NCBI GenBank assembly: GCA_014729675.1
Contig: WJJM01000069.1
Coordinates: 1-44,530 of the forward strand
Reading direction: 5' to 3'
DNA from: Candidatus Woesearchaeota archaeon
Lineage (GTDB): Archaea; Nanobdellota; Nanobdellia; Woesearchaeales; WJKL01
Length of the DNA: 44,530 bases
Position 1 is the stretch's first letter, and each line of letters starts with the position of its first letter. A model generated the notes under the pieces. The model made no database searches, had not been told where the DNA came from, and was given only the letters and a program-made list of their open reading frames with translations. A program made the position numbers and the translations under genes. This document shows, piece after piece, positions 17,274 through 24,846 of this stretch.

Positions 17274-17825
17274 TCACTTATAGACTGATACACTATCTCC
17301 TCCCTGTTTTGCCTGTTTTACAGCCTTGTCAGCATAGGATACCAATGAGTCCATCTTATCAGTAGCTTCTTTATAGTGAGAGACCCCTATACTCACAGTA
17401 ACACCGCATTTCTTCTTTATATTTTTTCTTAATCTTTCAGCTACTATCTTACCGTCTTCTGTTTTCCCGTTTGGAAAAAGAAAGACTGCGAATTCATCCC
17501 CTCCGTACCTATAAAGAAAAAGCTGATCATAATCTCTTAACCCTTCTTTTAATGTACTGCTTACTTTTTTTAGTATTTCATCACCTTTAGCATAACTTAT
17601 ATTGTCATTATATCTCTTAAACTTATCAATATCTATCAAAAGAAAACTTGAGCCATTGTTTGTTCTTTCAGTCATCCTAGTTATCAGGATTATATCGTTG
17701 TCAAATTTTCTTCTGTTATATGCTTTTGTCAGTGCATCTTCATGGATAAGATTTTTGATATATTCTCTATCTTCATCTGAACTGATATTATCTAGAATTC
17801 TTTCTAATCTTGAATCTGAACTCAT
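17274..17825 (-). CDS. stand-alone GGDEF domain protein
   Basis: A 183-residue protein that is almost only a GGDEF domain. Signature segments: DALTKAYNRRKFD, metal aspartates in LLIDIDKFKRYND (about 62-74), GGDEF at 108-112, and a conserved VTVSIGVS strand. The nearest RxxD (RDYD) is seven residues before GGDEF, not five, so a product-inhibition site is doubtful. The short N-terminus has no sensor domain. It starts one base after the aIF5A-like gene ends, implying co-transcription with it. Confidence 0.87.
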   Translation of the reverse strand: MSSDSRLERILDNISSDEDREYIKNLIHEDALTKAYNRRKFDNDIILITRMTERTNNGSSFLLIDIDKFKRYNDNISYAKGDEILKKVSSTLKEGLRDYDQLFLYRYGGDEFAVFLFPNGKTEDGKIVAERLRKNIKKKCGVTVSIGVSHYKEATDKMDSLVSYADKAVKQAKQGGDSVSVYK

Positions 17826-17826
17826 A

Positions 17827-18198
17827 TCATTTCCTCAACTCAAGAACTTTTGTCGAATCATTGAACTTTATGTAAGTCACTTCATCATTTTCATCTGCCT
17901 GCTCCAGAAGAGTGTTGTCTATCTCTGCTTCAAATGTATCAAATGTTGCAGAATCCATTATCTCCAGCCTTTCCTTCTTTTTTGAGATTATGGTTGCACA
18001 TCTTCTTGTCAGGTCTGCTTCTCTTAATTCTTTGTTAAGGCTGACATCTATCTCAAATTCTTTTCCTGAAAAAAGGCTGCTAAGAATAATCTTGGCATTT
18101 GCATCAGATGAAGCTGTGATATCTATGTTTTTGACTATGCATGGCTCGTTTTCATATAGAATATAATTTCCTTTTTTTAAGTTCTTTGTATTTATCAT
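17827..18198 (-). CDS. aIF5A-like protein lacking the hypusine lysine
   Basis: The 123-residue product follows the fold order of translation factor aIF5A: N-terminal SH3-like domain starting LKKGNYILYENEPCIVKNI, then an OB-fold domain with RRCATIISKKKERLEIMDSATFDTFE. In canonical aIF5A the two strands before the domain break flank a loop of the form SSPGKHGSAK whose lysine is converted to hypusine. Here the same place reads SSDANAK: the loop is about three residues shorter and the modified lysine is gone. It may be a paralogue freed from hypusination, or the only copy with an altered mode. It heads a pair with the GGDEF gene. Confidence 0.75.
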   Translation of the reverse strand: MINTKNLKKGNYILYENEPCIVKNIDITASSDANAKIILSSLFSGKEFEIDVSLNKELREADLTRRCATIISKKKERLEIMDSATFDTFEAEIDNTLLEQADENDEVTYIKFNDSTKVLELRK

Positions 18199-18219
18199 TG
18201 GGCTAATTAAAATAAAATT

Positions 18220-18240
18220 CCTCAGAAGTAAATTCTGAGG
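18220..18240 (-). terminator. 8-bp hairpin between the DUF5679 and aIF5A-like genes
   Basis: CCTCAGAA (18220-18227) and TTCTGAGG (18233-18240) form a perfect stem with a 5-base loop. On the minus strand it lies 22 bases after the DUF5679 stop and is followed by a T-rich run before the aIF5A-like start. The layout fits a terminator for the upstream gene; a 5' leader hairpin is the alternative. Confidence 0.45.
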
Positions 18241-18262
18241 CTAAAAATTGAGTTGAACAGGA

Positions 18263-18460
18263 TCAAAATCCTTTTTTTGCTTCTCCTGATTCTATTGCCT
18301 TCTTGGCATTGTCTTCAGACATCATTGCACACATCTTTGTCTTGCCGCATTTAGAGCATAAACCTTTTGCGATGTATCCTCCTCTTGAAGTCTTTTCAAT
18401 AACCGGGTCTTTCATCTCGACCCCTTTTTCCTTACAGGTCACACAATAAGCTTTTACCAT
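18263..18460 (-). CDS. DUF5679-type small zinc-binding protein
   Basis: A 65-residue protein with two cysteine pairs, YCVTCK near the N-terminus and LCSKCGKTKMC in the middle, and the MKDPVIEKTSRGGYIAKG segment typical of DUF5679-like zinc ribbons found in archaea and viruses. The C-terminal 20 residues are helical. The start ATG has an AGGTGG ribosome-binding site 8 bases upstream and a TATA-like stretch near 18500. Function unknown. Confidence 0.8.
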   Translation of the reverse strand: MVKAYCVTCKEKGVEMKDPVIEKTSRGGYIAKGLCSKCGKTKMCAMMSEDNAKKAIESGEAKKGF

Positions 18461-18544
18461 TTTTTTCCACCTCGTTAGAAAATTAACTGTTTAATAGAGT
18501 ATATATGGCTTTTAGTATATAAATTTATTGTTTAATCAGAGAGA

Positions 18545-19114
18545 TCATATAAATCCCTGGATAAGCATAAATACTACTGCTATCGAGACCATAGAGAAAT
18601 ATACCATCTTATTCCATGCAAGGACCTTTGTTCCGTCAAAATTTCCGAAAGGTATGAGGTTGAACAATGCAAGCCAGCTGTTTATCATAAATCCATACAT
18701 AGCAATGCCTGCCATTGGTGTTGCCAGTGCAAGCAAGAGAAAGATAAATGCTATAGAAAGGTTTGCTGTTATGCCTGCTGCTGAGATCCTTCCATTCCTT
18801 ATATTATCGATATATCCCTGTATCATGACTCCTCCGGGAGCAGCGATTATAAATCCAAAGAAAGACATCAAGACTGCAAGGATAAGCATGTTATCATAGC
18901 TTCTGAACTCTGCGATGCAGCCATATTTCTGTGCAAGGAACTTATGTGCAAGTTCGTGGAACAGGAAACCCATACCCACAGTAGATGCAGAGATGATGAA
19001 TGTGTATATAAATTCAAACTGGCCTCTCAAGACTATCGCAAAAGCAAGGGATATTGCAAACCATGCTTTTAACAGGTCTGTTTTTTCTTTTTTTGAGAAT
19101 CTAAATCTGTTCAT
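18545..19114 (-). CDS. M50 (site-2 protease-like) membrane metalloprotease
   Basis: A 189-residue polytopic protein of the M50 family, which cleaves proteins within membranes. The zinc motif HELAH is at 53-57 inside a membrane helix, and the second motif NLIPFGNFDG (152-161) provides the zinc-binding aspartate. About five membrane segments, no PDZ domain, so it belongs to the compact archaeal class. Its start lies 14 bases inside the preceding zinc-finger gene, indicating translational coupling. Confidence 0.88.
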   Translation of the reverse strand: MNRFRFSKKEKTDLLKAWFAISLAFAIVLRGQFEFIYTFIISASTVGMGFLFHELAHKFLAQKYGCIAEFRSYDNMLILAVLMSFFGFIIAAPGGVMIQGYIDNIRNGRISAAGITANLSIAFIFLLLALATPMAGIAMYGFMINSWLALFNLIPFGNFDGTKVLAWNKMVYFSMVSIAVVFMLIQGFI

Positions 19115-19316
19115 CTTTTATACCTTCTTTTTCATCTTCCTGCTTCTCGATTTTTTCTTCTATCTTCTTTTTCAGCTCTTTTGCCTGTTCTTCTACTTTC
19201 TTGAGATAAGAAATATCCTTGAAATGCTCTTTAGCACATTCTTTGCAGTAGTATGTATTTGTATCTTTGATAAAAAATTCAGCTTTTTCTCCGCATATTA
19301 TGCATTTCTTCTGCAT
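19101..19316 (-). CDS. small zinc-finger/coiled-coil protein upstream of M50 protease
   Basis: A 71-residue protein: two C-x2-C pairs (CIIC near 5-8, CKEC near 23-26) form a zinc finger in the first 30 residues; the rest is a highly charged coiled coil (EEQAKELKKKIEEKIEKQ). It overlaps the M50 gene by 14 bases. It could be a partner or substrate of the protease; only position supports this. Confidence 0.7.
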   Translation of the reverse strand: MQKKCIICGEKAEFFIKDTNTYYCKECAKEHFKDISYLKKVEEQAKELKKKIEEKIEKQEDEKEGIKDEQI

Positions 19317-19429
19317 CTTGGATATATTTATATTTTAAAACATGTTCTGCTTTTAAATTTAACTGAAAAAAGCATTATCTCATTGTTTTTTTCGATAGCT
19401 TTTTATTTAACCTGTTATTATGAGCATTT

Positions 19430-20602
19430 ATGAGTAACAAACTTACATGGATATTAGGGAGGATAAAGCCTTTAGGCAAGGAAGATAAGGAAAAATTCAG
19501 CAGATTGTCTGAATATCTTAGGGACAAGGACAGGCTGAAGCTTATCAAATCACTTCTAAGACAGAAAAAGATAAGCATATTCTTAAAAAATCTTGACTCA
19601 AACATAACAGAAGAGGTTTCCTTTCCTCAGATAAAAGCAGAAGCAGATAATATAAGGGTTGAAAAAGTAAATAAATCCCTGAAGGAAAAGGCTGTAGAGT
19701 CATTATATGATAGATTTTCTGAAAAATCATTTGAAACCATAACTCAGATGATAGCTCCAAATATATCAGGGCTTGATAATATAAAGAAAGCGGCAGCAAT
19801 ACAGCTTTTTAGCAAACAGCCTATACATATACTTTTGATAGGTGATCCGGGGACAGGAAAGACAGAGATATTGAGGAGCGCTTTCAACCTTAGCCCTGTA
19901 AGCTCCTTTGGATTGGGATCTGGAACATCAGGGGCAGGTCTTGTTGTTTCTGTAAAAGGCAATTCCATAGTGAAGGGGCTTTTGCCTTTAGCTGATGAAG
20001 GGATATGCGCTATAGATGAGTTAAACCTGATGAAAGAAGAGAACAGGGCTGGATTGTACAATGCCATGGAAAAAGGGTTTGTGACATATGATAAAGGAGG
20101 AAAACATTACCAGTTTGATGCAAGAGTAAAGGTACTGGCTACAGCAAATCCAAAAGGGGATTCTGTTATTGAGGGAAGTGCTGAAGAGATAAAAAAACAG
20201 ATGCCTTTTGACAGCGCATTATTGACAAGGTTCCATCTTGTATTTCTGGTCAGGAAACCTGAAGGAAAAAATTTCAAGAAAGTTACAGAATCAATCGTAA
20301 GTGGAGAGAAAAAAGAGCTTAATCAGGAGGATATAGGTTTTGTTAAAGATTATATCAATCATGTGAATGAACATCTGGGAGAAGTAGAATTCCCAAAAGG
20401 GCTCCAACAGGACGTGGTCAATTTCATAGAGACTCTCAAGAAGGACGAGAATGACTATCTTGTTGATGTGGGCCCAAGGCTTGTAATCGGTTTCATGAGA
20501 TTATGCAAAGGGCTTGCAGTGATGGAAAAAAGGGGACAGGTAGAAGAAAAGGACCTTGAAAGGATAAAATCCATCATAAAAGAAAGCTTAAGCCTGAAAT
20601 AA
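19430..20602 (+). CDS. MCM-like AAA+ ATPase without N-terminal DNA-binding domains
   Basis: A 390-residue protein whose core aligns with the MCM helicase AAA+ module: IAPNISGLDNIKKAAAIQLF, Walker A GDPGTGKT (138-145), GSGTSGAGLVVSV, Walker B ICAIDELNLM (192-201), sensor LATAN (236-240) and an arginine finger in ALLTRFHLVF (R267). Normal MCM is about 650-700 residues and has an OB fold with a zinc-binding insertion; here the first 105 residues are only charged helix. The Walker B ends ELNLM instead of EFDKM. It is either a specialised paralogue or a MoxR/Mg-chelatase-like relative. A TATA-like TTTTATTTAA lies about 25 bases before the start. Confidence 0.8.
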   Translation: MSNKLTWILGRIKPLGKEDKEKFSRLSEYLRDKDRLKLIKSLLRQKKISIFLKNLDSNITEEVSFPQIKAEADNIRVEKVNKSLKEKAVESLYDRFSEKSFETITQMIAPNISGLDNIKKAAAIQLFSKQPIHILLIGDPGTGKTEILRSAFNLSPVSSFGLGSGTSGAGLVVSVKGNSIVKGLLPLADEGICAIDELNLMKEENRAGLYNAMEKGFVTYDKGGKHYQFDARVKVLATANPKGDSVIEGSAEEIKKQMPFDSALLTRFHLVFLVRKPEGKNFKKVTESIVSGEKKELNQEDIGFVKDYINHVNEHLGEVEFPKGLQQDVVNFIETLKKDENDYLVDVGPRLVIGFMRLCKGLAVMEKRGQVEEKDLERIKSIIKESLSLK

Positions 20603-20658
20603 TAGTAAAATTTATATAGGGAGCAGACACTTTAAAATAAAAACGAGGGATGATTTAG

Positions 20659-21294
20659 ATGCTAGATTTTATGAAAAATTTCTTTGGCAAGGTTTTTGGT
20701 AATCTTTTCAACAAGAAAAAGCATGTAAAACTTGGTTTGTACGGGCCGCCAAATGCAGGCAAGTCAACCTTAGCCAATACAATCTGTAAAGATTGGCTTG
20801 GGGAAGAGATGAGTTCTGTTTCTAATGTTGCACACGAGACAAGAGAGATAAATGTAAAGGAACAGGTCAGTATAAAATCAGATGATGGAAAAGAGCTAAG
20901 TTTTAATCTTGTTGATACGCCGGGAATAGCGACAAAGATAGATTATGAAGATTTTCTAAAACAAGGAGTCAAAGAGAAGAAAGCCAAGAAAAGAGCAAAA
21001 GAGGCAACTAAGGGAGTTGTTGAAGCGATCAAATGGCTTGATGATATGGACAGCGTTGTTATTGTCTTGGACGCCACTAAAGACCCATATTCCCAGGTAA
21101 ATATAACCATAGTAGGAAATCTTGCTGCAAGGGACATCCCGGTCCTTATCGTAGGAAATAAGACAGATCTTAAGAAAGCAGACCTTAAGAAGATACAGGC
21201 TGCTTTCCCCCAGTATGATGTTGTAGGGATGTCTGCAAAATACGGAAAAAATTCAAAAGATTTTTACAAAGCACTTTTCAAGGTGGTAAAATAA
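20659..21294 (+). CDS. Era-like GTPase of the archaeal OapA/ArvA type
   Basis: A 211-residue Era-like G protein. G1 is GPPNAGKS (29-36), the G2 threonine lies in HETRE, G3 is DTPG (86-89), G4 NKTD (167-170) and G5 a GMSAK segment. A short amphipathic N-terminus precedes the G domain. It is the first gene of a conserved archaeal trio with DUF2073 (2 bases downstream) and a zinc-ribbon protein. A TATA box at about 20611-20618 and a GAGGGATG ribosome-binding site precede the start. The role of the trio in RNA or origin biology is not settled. Confidence 0.88.
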   Translation: MLDFMKNFFGKVFGNLFNKKKHVKLGLYGPPNAGKSTLANTICKDWLGEEMSSVSNVAHETREINVKEQVSIKSDDGKELSFNLVDTPGIATKIDYEDFLKQGVKEKKAKKRAKEATKGVVEAIKWLDDMDSVVIVLDATKDPYSQVNITIVGNLAARDIPVLIVGNKTDLKKADLKKIQAAFPQYDVVGMSAKYGKNSKDFYKALFKVVK

Positions 21295-21295
21295 G

Positions 21296-21697
21296 ATGGT
21301 CACACTGCAATTTATGCCTTACAGTGAGATAGATGGACTCACTTCAGTCGGAAGGATAAGAAAGATATTAAACATAGCAAAAGAGAACAAGATCGTCATG
21401 CTGCAGGGAAGGCTGAAGAAAGAAGAGGAAACTGAGCTTATAAGGGCAACTATGGAAGAGATAAATAAGGATTTCAAAGGGATAGAGCTTGCTGTAATCG
21501 ATCCTAACAGCGACAAAAAAGAAGGCTTTAGTTTTAAGGGAACTATGGCTAATCTACTTCTTGGAGACAGGCAAGGCATGACAATCGTAGGGCCAGCATC
21601 TATAGTAAAAGAGATAAAAAAGGACCCAGATAAGATAGAGCTCCTTACAAGCGAAGCAAAGAAAAGCAGGAAGAAAAGAAAGAAGAAAATCAAATAA
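21296..21697 (+). CDS. DUF2073 protein (OapB/ArvB type)
   Basis: A 133-residue alpha/beta protein starting 2 bases after the GTPase stop. It opens with LQFMPYSEIDGLTSVGRI, contains GMTIVGPASIV, and ends in a strongly basic tail (SRKKRKKKIK), suggesting nucleic-acid contact. Sequence style and gene order match archaeal DUF2073, always next to an Era-like GTPase. Biochemical role not established. Confidence 0.85.
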   Translation: MVTLQFMPYSEIDGLTSVGRIRKILNIAKENKIVMLQGRLKKEEETELIRATMEEINKDFKGIELAVIDPNSDKKEGFSFKGTMANLLLGDRQGMTIVGPASIVKEIKKDPDKIELLTSEAKKSRKKRKKKIK

Positions 21698-21733
21698 CTA
21701 CCCTGTTAGTTTTTAGTTAAAAAGAGGTTTAAT

Positions 21734-22117
21734 ATGCCCCACCAATGTGTAAGATGCGGAACGATCTATGATGACGGAAGCAAAGAGATTCTTAGCGGAT
21801 GCAGTTGCGGAGCTAAACTTTTCTTTTTTATCAAAAAAGAGAGACTTAAAGAAGCAAAGGAAGAGACTGCCAAGCTTTCCAAGAGGGAGAAAGAAGAGAT
21901 TGAGAAAGATGTTTTCGATCTTGTAGGATCAGAGATAGATGAAGATAAGCCGGTTGTTCTTGATTTTGAAAGCATAAAAGTTCTTAAGCCAGGGAAATAT
22001 GAACTGGATCTTGTAAGTTTGTTCAAGGAAGAACCATTGGTGTATAAGCTTGAAGACGGCAAGTATATGGTGGATATCCTTGCTACATTCAAGAGCATAA
22101 TGGAAAAAAAGAAATAA
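21734..22117 (+). CDS. zinc-ribbon protein of the OapC/ArvC type
   Basis: A 127-residue protein with an N-terminal zinc ribbon: HQCVRCG and SGCSCGAK supply the four cysteines (residues 5-27). A charged helix follows, then a beta-rich C-terminal domain (VLDFESIKVLKPGKYELDL). It completes the GTPase-DUF2073-zinc ribbon trio; a spacer of 36 bases contains AAAGAGGTTT as ribosome-binding site. Confidence 0.83.
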   Translation: MPHQCVRCGTIYDDGSKEILSGCSCGAKLFFFIKKERLKEAKEETAKLSKREKEEIEKDVFDLVGSEIDEDKPVVLDFESIKVLKPGKYELDLVSLFKEEPLVYKLEDGKYMVDILATFKSIMEKKK

Positions 22118-22357
22118 TCATATCCAGTAGATATTATACGGTTTTTTGCAGGGATTTACAGAATGATCATAAATGTCTCTTGATTGATCTATATTTTCAA
22201 ATTGATTATTTCCTTTATATCTTATGTTTTTTGGAATTATATCTGCAAATATATCTGCAAAGTTCAGTTGAGGATCCACCCTTTGCTTTACTTTTCTTTT
22301 TGATCTATTAGGTGTATCTACAATATTCTCAGCATTTCTAATCTTTTTTATTCTCAT
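22118..22357 (-). CDS. small basic hypothetical protein
   Basis: A 79-residue frame whose start lies 20 bases inside the end of the upstream cysteine-rich gene and whose stop abuts that of the converging zinc-ribbon gene. The N-terminal half is basic (PNRSKRKVKQRVD). No motif recognised. The overlap suggests a real second gene of a two-gene unit, but the composition is not strongly gene-like. Confidence 0.4.
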   Translation of the reverse strand: MRIKKIRNAENIVDTPNRSKRKVKQRVDPQLNFADIFADIIPKNIRYKGNNQFENIDQSRDIYDHSVNPCKKPYNIYWI

Positions 22358-22574
22358 TTTTTAATATTTTAGCTATTATATCTTCTTTTGGGTGTTTTTC
22401 ATTCAGTGCTTTCCATGTATAATAGTACTCTTTCAATACACCTTTGATCTCATGTTTGCAATGATCAAGGTTCCCGTTGCAGATCATTTTTTCTGATTCT
22501 GCTGTCCCCTTATAGATACAATGCTTTTCTCTATAATGTGGGCAGACATATGGAATATGCTCTTTTGTGTCCAT
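22338..22574 (-). CDS. cysteine-rich hypothetical protein (78 aa)
   Basis: A 78-residue protein with cysteines spaced as in a metal or iron-sulphur site: CPHYREKHC near residues 11-19, then CNGNLDHC near 32-39. The C-terminus is a plain helix. It lies directly downstream of the AbrB-PhoU gene on the same strand (38-base gap). Function unknown; the first part resembles archaeal CPxY...C small proteins in style. Confidence 0.6.
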   Translation of the reverse strand: MDTKEHIPYVCPHYREKHCIYKGTAESEKMICNGNLDHCKHEIKGVLKEYYYTWKALNEKHPKEDIIAKILKNENKKD

Positions 22575-22612
22575 GACATCAGAATGAATTTAGCTTTTAT
22601 AAAGCTGAGGTT

Positions 22613-23494
22613 TTACTCTGTCTGGGAATCCAAGATGACTTTTGCTATGTTTCTTGAGCTGTTAATAAGTTCTTTTATGAGATACCTTTGCTCTCCTTTT
22701 ATCTTATCGCATCTTTCAAGAAGCTCGAGCCTTTTTTCTATAAGCCTGTTTGCGAGATCTTTATCTTTTGTGAAGTATGATTTGATGCATTCCCTATAAT
22801 ACTCTTCTGACCCCTCATATACTCCTTTTATCTCTTTTGAGAATATCCTGCTTAAGTTTTTTGCAGCATCTGCTGCAGATTCTAAATTTTTTGCAAGCCA
22901 CCAGGTTGTATGGGCTTTTATGGGGCTTATAGAAGAGGCTGGATCTGAAAGATGTTTTCTTATAAGCCTTGACATTAAAAAGAACAGCTTGTCAACCTCA
23001 AAATCACGAAAATATAATGTCTGATATTGTTCTTTACCTTTTTTTGCATCTTCTATCATGGATCTTGTGAGCATATCCATTCTTCTTGCTGTCTTCTCTA
23101 ATGAGAACTCTTTTATGTTCAGGAAGTCTTTTGCGATAAGCCTTTTTTCAGTCTGTTCTATAACTTCCAAAGCAAGAAAATTCTGGAGGACGTTTCTTAT
23201 ATCTTCCAGCTTTTCATTAAGAGTATTGCCTGTAAATACAAAATCTGTATGATTATTTATGTATGCCGAGATGGTATCCCTTCTTATAGAATTTACTTCC
23301 CTGTCGATGTTTATTATCTTTTCCTTCTGCTTTACAGTGGCATCTTTATTTTTTGTAGATATTTTTAAGTCATTGTCCTGCTCATCTATATATAGAAGGT
23401 CCCCTTTTTTTAGCTTGTTCTTGCTTATCCAGTCCTTAGGCAAGGAAATAGTATGGGATGCTGTGCCTGATTTTACAAGTTTTCTGATGTGCAT
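22613..23494 (-). CDS. AbrB-type DNA-binding plus PhoU-domain regulator
   Basis: A 293-residue archaeal phosphate-uptake-type regulator. Residues 1-50 form an AbrB/SpoVT swapped-hairpin DNA-binding domain (VKSGTASHTISLPKDWISK, then LKKGDLLYI). Residues about 75-290 are PhoU-like helical repeats. In archaea this fusion is thought to control phosphate transport genes. No pst genes are in the window. The upstream region holds two inverted repeats (23579-23593 and 23628-23649) that could be its own operators. Confidence 0.85.
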   Translation of the reverse strand: MHIRKLVKSGTASHTISLPKDWISKNKLKKGDLLYIDEQDNDLKISTKNKDATVKQKEKIINIDREVNSIRRDTISAYINNHTDFVFTGNTLNEKLEDIRNVLQNFLALEVIEQTEKRLIAKDFLNIKEFSLEKTARRMDMLTRSMIEDAKKGKEQYQTLYFRDFEVDKLFFLMSRLIRKHLSDPASSISPIKAHTTWWLAKNLESAADAAKNLSRIFSKEIKGVYEGSEEYYRECIKSYFTKDKDLANRLIEKRLELLERCDKIKGEQRYLIKELINSSRNIAKVILDSQTE

Positions 23495-23578
23495 TTTAAT
23501 TGGTATCTTTAATTTTACTATTTTTATTTAAAAACTATATATCCTGATATTTGAATGCTTTACATTCTCATGCAATAG

Positions 23579-23593
23579 TCAATTGGCAATTGA
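23579..23593. repeat. 15-base inverted repeat upstream of AbrB-PhoU
   Basis: TCAATTG-G-CAATTGA has perfect 7-base arms. It lies between the divergent AbrB-PhoU and GGDEF transcription units, about 85 bases from the regulator start. A candidate operator. Confidence 0.4.
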
Positions 23594-23627
23594 GTAAACT
23601 TCTGTCTTATTTTGTGAAAAGTATATA

Positions 23628-23649
23628 CATAACGTGTTTTATGTATTGT
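23628..23649. repeat. second inverted repeat in the divergent region
   Basis: ATACATAA and TTATGTAT flank a short spacer. It sits just before a TATA box (TATATATAAAT, about 23660-23670) that points to the plus strand. Together with the 23579 repeat it suggests regulated divergent promoters. Confidence 0.4.
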
Positions 23650-23690
23650 AAGTACGTAAAGTATATATAAATTTTTCTATATTATAGTAT

Positions 23691-23765
23691 ATGAAAGTTA
23701 AGCATCATTTTAGCAAAAACATCAAGAGACCAAGATTAATAAGTCCTGTCAAAGTAGGGCGTTAG
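23691..23765 (+). CDS. possible 24-residue leader peptide
   Basis: ATG 23691 begins a 24-codon basic frame ending at TAG 23763. A TATA box (about 23660-23670) is centred about 26 bases upstream, exactly where a leaderless start would be expected. It precedes the degenerate GGDEF gene by 92 bases. It may be a leader peptide, or only the 5' leader of that gene; GGCGTT (23758-23763) and AACGCC near 23798 could also pair in the RNA. Confidence 0.3.
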   Translation: MKVKHHFSKNIKRPRLISPVKVGR

Positions 23766-23857
23766 GCAGGCAAAAAGGTGTAAGATGAGGACAGAAGGCG
23801 AACGCCAACCACAAAACCACAACTAAGCCAAGTCTGATTACAAAAACCTTAAACAAG

Positions 23858-24547
23858 ATGGTCAAAATGAAAGAAAACAAAGGGCTTGAGGAGAGAGTAG
23901 ATAATCTGGAGCAATATAAGGCATTAGGCTCTGAACTTAAACAAGACCTTGATAGGCTAAAATTGGAAGACCCTGAAGAATACATACGCATAAAACAAGG
24001 GGATACAAATATAGTTGATGAACAGACAAACCTGTTCAGCAAAAACTATTTTGAAAACGAGCTTTTGGAATACATTGCTGGAAGAGCAAGAGAAGAAAAT
24101 AAGACATTTTCATATATAAAATTTGATATCGATGAATTCCATGAGTTCAATGATAAGTTTGGACATAAGGCAGGGGACAAAGGCATACAATATGTTGTAC
24201 AGACTCTTACCAAGAACATAAGAACCAAAGATATTATGAAAGGAGAGAATCCAAGGGCGAAAGACCTGAGGGGCGCAAGAGTTGGATATGGAGAAGAATT
24301 TGCAGCCATATTTTATGATGTGGATGAATCCCAGGCAAGAATGATCGCTGAGAGGATAAGGGAGTCCATAGCTCATAATCACTTTAAATTTGAAGGACAA
24401 AAATACAGTCTTACAGCAAGTTTTGGTGTTGCTGAGTTCAACCCTGGAGAAGATACATATCAATTGTTAAAGAGAGCAGATGAGGCATTATATGCTGCAA
24501 AAAGAAACGGGAAAAATAAGGTTGAAACATATCCTATAGCAGCTTAA
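23858..24547 (+). CDS. GGDEF-family protein with degenerate active site
   Basis: A 229-residue protein: N-terminal 50 residues of charged helix, then a GGDEF-like domain. The metal-site strand reads IKFDIDEFHEFNDKFGHKAGD, which is intact, and the terminal ALYAAKRNGKNKV is typical. The signature loop is altered to YGEEF (144-148), with a 10-12-residue insertion in front (MKGENPRAKDLRGARVG). Loss of the first glycine predicts weak or no cyclase activity, or altered nucleotide use. The start could also be ATG 23867 (third codon on). It may be a c-di-GMP or GTP sensor, not a synthase. Confidence 0.8.
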   Translation: MVKMKENKGLEERVDNLEQYKALGSELKQDLDRLKLEDPEEYIRIKQGDTNIVDEQTNLFSKNYFENELLEYIAGRAREENKTFSYIKFDIDEFHEFNDKFGHKAGDKGIQYVVQTLTKNIRTKDIMKGENPRAKDLRGARVGYGEEFAAIFYDVDESQARMIAERIRESIAHNHFKFEGQKYSLTASFGVAEFNPGEDTYQLLKRADEALYAAKRNGKNKVETYPIAA

Positions 24548-24846
24548 TATATCATATTCATAAAAAAGGCGGTTCAAATATCCAGGAGGCATATAAAAAA
24601 TGTGACAAAAAAAAGCAAAACATCACAGAAATCACACTAGGAGTTTTCCTAGCCCAAGAGGCAGGCATGTGACAGTGAAGCAGAAATAGTGACGCTATAA
24701 GGCCTTGTCTCTTATTTATATTCATACCCTCTAAAAATACCCTCGATTTCCGTGGCAGGCGCACCCCACCCCTCTAATTCTAAGCGCCTGTACGATTTTT
24801 TTTAGTGTGGAATATAGAAAAAGATTTAAAGAAAAGAGACGTGTCT
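24548..24846. other. 299-base gene-free stretch with hairpins
   Basis: No convincing gene. It contains a hairpin (CTAGGA/TCCTAG, 24637-24652), a minus-strand TATA-like GAATATAAATAAG (about 24709-24722), a C-rich run (24765-24773) and a terminator-like stem at 24756-24790. The base composition is more GC-rich and mixed than in other spacers here, as in RNA genes of AT-rich archaea. An unrecognised small RNA is possible on either strand. Confidence 0.35.
24756..24803 (+). terminator. stem plus T-run before the PocR/GAF-GGDEF gene
   Basis: CAGGCGC (24756-24762) pairs with GCGCCTG (24784-24790), followed by T8 at 24796-24803. This fits an intrinsic terminator for transcripts from the degenerate GGDEF gene and separates it from the next one, whose TATA-like ATTTAAAG lies at about 24823-24830. 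Confidence 0.4.

Noticed and set aside
23690-23857. a c-di-GMP riboswitch upstream of the degenerate GGDEF gene
   Set aside because: The conserved core of such riboswitches is not visible; only one weak pairing (GGCGTT/AACGCC) was found.
24558-24764. 68-codon minus-strand frame in the spacer between two GGDEF genes
   Set aside because: The composition is not gene-like, the supposed start has no signal and the minus-strand TATA box lies inside the frame; hairpins in the region explain it better.
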